DNA of 64,000 nucleotides from Arthrobacter cupressi (lineage in GTDB: Bacteria > Actinomycetota > Actinomycetes > Actinomycetales > Micrococcaceae). The stretch covers positions 1-64,000 of the forward strand of contig NZ_FNEI01000017.1 in the NCBI RefSeq assembly GCF_900099975.1, in the 5' to 3' direction. Positions 61,606 through 64,000 of the stretch are shown here, in pieces (within the stretch, counting starts at the first letter, position 1; each line of letters starts with the position of its first letter). The position numbers were made by a program, and so were the translations under genes. The notes beneath the pieces are model-generated. The model was not told the DNA's origin, searched no databases, and saw only the letters and a list, made by a program, of their open reading frames with translations.

Positions 61606-61645
61606 GCAGAAGGACCCCGGAACTTCCGTTCCGGGGTCCTTCTGC
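61606..61645. terminator. Bidirectional terminator between DUF3043 and pyrD
   Basis: An 18-base-pair perfect stem (61606-61623 with 61628-61645) with loop TTCC lies between two convergent genes. Confidence 0.85.
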
Positions 61646-61674
61646 TGTGCGGGCCCTGGTTGAGGGCTGGCCTG

Positions 61675-62745
61675 TTAGGAGCGGCGGTTCCTGGCCAGGC
61701 CCTTGTTGATCCTCGAAGCCCAGAAGGGTCCTTCGTAGAGGAACGCGGTGTAGCCCTGAACGAGCGTGGCGCCCGCGTCCAGCCGCTCCTGCACATCCGC
61801 GGCCGTTTCAACCCCGCCCACGGCGATGAGCACCAGTTGGTCGCCGACGGCGGACTTCAGCCGCTTGAGCACGCCCAGGGAGCGCTGCTTCAACGGGGCC
61901 CCGGAGAGCCCGCCGGCGCCGCACGCCTCCACCTTCGCGGGGTCCGATGCCAGGCCGTCCCGGCCGATCGTGGTGTTCGTGGCGATGATGCCGTCGAGCC
62001 CGAGGTCGAGGGCCAGGCGGGCGACGTCGTCGATGTCGTCATCGCTGAGGTCCGGGGCGATCTTGACCAGCAGCGGAACGTGCCGCCCGGCGGCCTGGTC
62101 TGCGGTTTCCCCGACGGCGCTCAGCAGCGGGCGCAGCGTCTCAACGTTCTGCAGCAGCCGCAGGCCCGGTGTGTTGGGCGAACTTACGTTCACCACAAGG
62201 TAGTCGGCCGCCGGGGCAAGGGTCCGGGCGCTAACCAGGTAGTCCTCGACCGCGTCTTCCAGTTCCACCACCTTGGTCTTGCCGATGTTCACGCCGATGA
62301 CGGGCCGGACCCCGGCATGCGCCTTCCGCAGGGCGGCACGGGCCGCCTTCAAGCGCGGCGCGACGGCGGAGGCGCCGTCGTTGTTGAATCCCATGCGGTT
62401 GATGACGGCACGGTCTTCGACAAGGCGGAACAGGCGGGGCTTTTCGTTGCCCGGCTGGGCCTGGCCGGTGATGGTTCCGACCTCAACATGCCCGAAACCG
62501 AGTTCACTCAGGGCCTCGATGCCGTGGCCTTCCTTGTCAAAGCCCGCCGCCAGCCCGAACGGCGACGGGAAGCTCAGGCCGAGGGCCTCGGTCCGGAGCG
62601 AAGCATGCGGCGCGGTCAGCTTTCCCAGCACCCGCCCGGCCCCGCAGGAGTGGGCGAGCCGGATGGCCCGGAAACCGATTTTGTGGGCCTTTTCGGCATC
62701 CATCCAGGAAAAGGCCAACTTGAAGAATGTGGGGTAGACACGCAT
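61675..62745 (-). CDS. pyrD: Dihydroorotate dehydrogenase (quinone), class 2
   Basis: PyrD oxidises dihydroorotate to orotate in pyrimidine synthesis and passes electrons to quinone. The 356-residue protein has an N-terminal membrane-associated helix region ([21 protein letters not shown]), [43 protein letters not shown] (catalytic Ser) and [18 protein letters not shown] at the phosphate site. This marks class 2 rather than the cytosolic class 1. ATG at 62745 is the start; no clear ribosome site is seen. Confidence 0.95.
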   Translation of the reverse strand: MRVYPTFFKLAFSWMDAEKAHKIGFRAIRLAHSCGAGRVLGKLTAPHASLRTEALGLSFPSPFGLAAGFDKEGHGIEALSELGFGHVEVGTITGQAQPGNEKPRLFRLVEDRAVINRMGFNNDGASAVAPRLKAARAALRKAHAGVRPVIGVNIGKTKVVELEDAVEDYLVSARTLAPAADYLVVNVSSPNTPGLRLLQNVETLRPLLSAVGETADQAAGRHVPLLVKIAPDLSDDDIDDVARLALDLGLDGIIATNTTIGRDGLASDPAKVEACGAGGLSGAPLKQRSLGVLKRLKSAVGDQLVLIAVGGVETAADVQERLDAGATLVQGYTAFLYEGPFWASRINKGLARNRRS

Positions 62746-62801
62746 ACCCCTAGTTTTCCGTCTTCCGTGCCGGTCACCAAACCGGTGTCATTACCCGGGA
62801 G

Positions 62802-62807
62802 TAGCAT
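62802..62807 (+). promoter_or_regulatory. -10 element, predicted leaderless start of the FAD dehydrogenase
   Basis: TAGCAT ends 6 bases before ATG at 62814. Confidence 0.4.
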
Positions 62808-62813
62808 GTTGGC

Positions 62814-64000
62814 ATGGCTGCGACCACCGGAAAGCGCTCCCCCACCGACGGCGTGATCGAAAGCGATGTGCTGGTCATCGGCGCCGGACTTTCAGGGCTG
62901 GTTGCGGCCTCGGTGGCGTACGCCGCCGGACGGCGGGTTGCTGTCATCGACCAGGAGCCCGAAGCGTCCCTCGGCGGCCAGGCGCACTGGTCGTTCGGCG
63001 GCCTGTTCCTCGTGGACAGCCCCGAGCAGCGGCGCCTCGGGGTGCGGGATTCCGAGGAGCTCGCCCTGGGCGACTGGCTTTCCTCCGCGGCGTTCGACCG
63101 GCCCGAGGACGCCTGGGCCCGCCGCTGGGCCGAGGCCTACGTCCATTTCGCTGCCGCGGAGAAGCGCCGGTGGCTGCGCTCCCTGGGCGTGAAACTCTTC
63201 CCGCTGGTGCAGTGGGCGGAGCGGGGCGGATACGGCCCCACCGGCCATGGCAACTCGGTTCCCCGCTTCCATGTTGTCTGGGGTACGGGCCCGGGCCTGC
63301 TCGAACCTTTCCTGGCCAAGGTTGCCGAAGGGGTCTCCACGGGTCGGATCCGCCTGCATTTCCGGCATCGTGCCGCTACGCTAACGACGGCGGCGGGCCG
63401 GGTCACCGGGGTGGGCGGCGAGATCCTGGCGGAGTCCGCCGCCGCACGCGGCGCCGCCTCGTCCCGGACCGTCGTCGGGAACTTCCAGGCCACCGCCGGT
63501 GCCGTGATCGTGGCTAGCGGCGGAATCGGCGCCAACCACCCTATGGTCAGGAAGCTGTGGCCGCACGGTACGGCGCCCGAACAACTGCTCAGCGGCGTCC
63601 CCGCCTCGGTGGACGGCGAATTCCTCGCCGTGGCGCAGGAATCCGGCGCGGCCCTGATCAACGGCGACCGGATGTGGCACTACCCGGAAGGCATCCACAA
63701 CCACTCCCCTGTGTGGCCGCTGCACGGGATCCGTATCCTTCCCGGGCCGTCGTCGCTATGGCTTGACGCCACCGGTACGCAACTGCCGCCGCCGCTCTAC
63801 CCCGGCTTCGATTCGCAGGGCGCTCTCCGGCATATCGTCGGCTCAGGGCACGGTTATTCCTGGTTCGTCTGCAGCAGGACCGTCGCGTTGAAGGAGCTTG
63901 CACTGTCCGGCTCCGAACAGAACCCGGACCTGAGCAACCGGGACCTGCGGCTGCTCGCCGCCAGGCTCCAGAAAAACGCGCCGACGCCGTTGCGCGCCTT
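62814..64000 (+). CDS. FAD-binding dehydrogenase, KsdD/fumarate-reductase-like (cut by window edge)
   Basis: The first 395 codons of a flavoprotein are visible, with no stop before the window end. It begins with the FAD motif ESDVLVIGAGLSGLVAASVAY and VIDQEPEASLGGQAHWSFGG, typical of fumarate reductase/succinate dehydrogenase-like and ketosteroid dehydrogenase flavoproteins. GNFQATAGAVIVASGGIGAN is a second FAD segment. The substrate is unknown; the family is often annotated as putative FAD-binding dehydrogenase. It is divergent from pyrD with 68 bases between. Confidence 0.85.
   Translation, partial: MAATTGKRSPTDGVIESDVLVIGAGLSGLVAASVAYAAGRRVAVIDQEPEASLGGQAHWSFGGLFLVDSPEQRRLGVRDSEELALGDWLSSAAFDRPEDAWARRWAEAYVHFAAAEKRRWLRSLGVKLFPLVQWAERGGYGPTGHGNSVPRFHVVWGTGPGLLEPFLAKVAEGVSTGRIRLHFRHRAATLTTAAGRVTGVGGEILAESAAARGAASSRTVVGNFQATAGAVIVASGGIGANHPMVRKLWPHGTAPEQLLSGVPASVDGEFLAVAQESGAALINGDRMWHYPEGIHNHSPVWPLHGIRILPGPSSLWLDATGTQLPPPLYPGFDSQGALRHIVGSGHGYSWFVCSRTVALKELALSGSEQNPDLSNRDLRLLAARLQKNAPTPLRA

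Noticed and set aside
1..64000. tRNA or rRNA genes
   Set aside because: I looked in the intergenic gaps for T-loop and CCA-end patterns and found none convincing.

Overview
The window is a stretch of high-G+C actinobacterial chromosome, most likely from a Micrococcaceae genus such as Arthrobacter, Pseudarthrobacter or Paenarthrobacter. Evidence: a complete Pup-proteasome locus with PafB and PafC fused in one chain (the form known from Arthrobacter), mycothiol ligase MshC, RbpA, polyprenol-phosphate mannose synthase, a diheme QcrC, and many actinobacterium-specific small proteins. The genus call is inference; the phylum call is secure.

Layout. 1-353: right end of an IS481-type insertion sequence, apparently inserted into a CTAG that forms the stop codons of both the transposase and the neighbouring DUF5703 gene. 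350-8214: housekeeping genes (aldo/keto reductase, uppP, mshC, PAC2 protein, HAD hydrolase, site-2-type protease, trmI). 8315-15087: mpa-dop-pup-prcB-prcA-pafA, the complete pupylation and proteasome machinery. 15196-23123: two FKBP isomerases, fused pafBC, a small membrane protein, tatA-tatC and a HelY-type helicase. 23155-31826: amidohydrolase, a 400-base intergenic region with promoters, ppm1, rbpA, an SPFH/NfeD pair, rlmA-like methyltransferase, S9 peptidase and peptide deformylase. 32357-35371: a translationally coupled type III polyketide synthase, methyltransferase and flavin monooxygenase operon resembling the srsABC phenolic-lipid operons of Streptomyces. 35528-42123: UvrA-like ABC protein, Hsp20, cupin and a two-domain LigD. 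42399-42426: a sequence matching the XerC/XerD dif site, so the replication terminus probably lies here. 42497-47651: accessory genes (phosphatase, glycosyltransferase, alpha/beta hydrolase, three glyoxalase-fold proteins). 47759-48721: DUF3054 gene, a 57-base tandem repeat and an Lrp-type ligand domain. 48738-58734: trpD and the two halves of the cytochrome bc1-aa3 supercomplex (ctaE-qcrC-qcrA-qcrB on +, ctaC-ctaD-ctaF on -), separated by a divergent GntR/HPr pair. 58918-64000: ErpA-like protein, M20 dipeptidase, DUF3043, pyrD and a partial FAD dehydrogenase.

A window-wide signal is that about 22 genes have a TAnnnT-like -10 hexamer 6 to 8 bases before ATG or GTG, which predicts leaderless mRNAs and helps choose several starts. 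Most intergenic regions between convergent genes hold long perfect hairpins. About 70 percent of genes left of the dif-like site are on the + strand and about 44 percent right of it, as expected for a terminus. The main points for follow-up are the dif site, the IS insertion at the DUF5703 stop, the polyketide operon, a sigma-R-type promoter before rbpA, the structured region before ppm1 and the 57-base repeat. No tRNA, rRNA or CRISPR array was seen.
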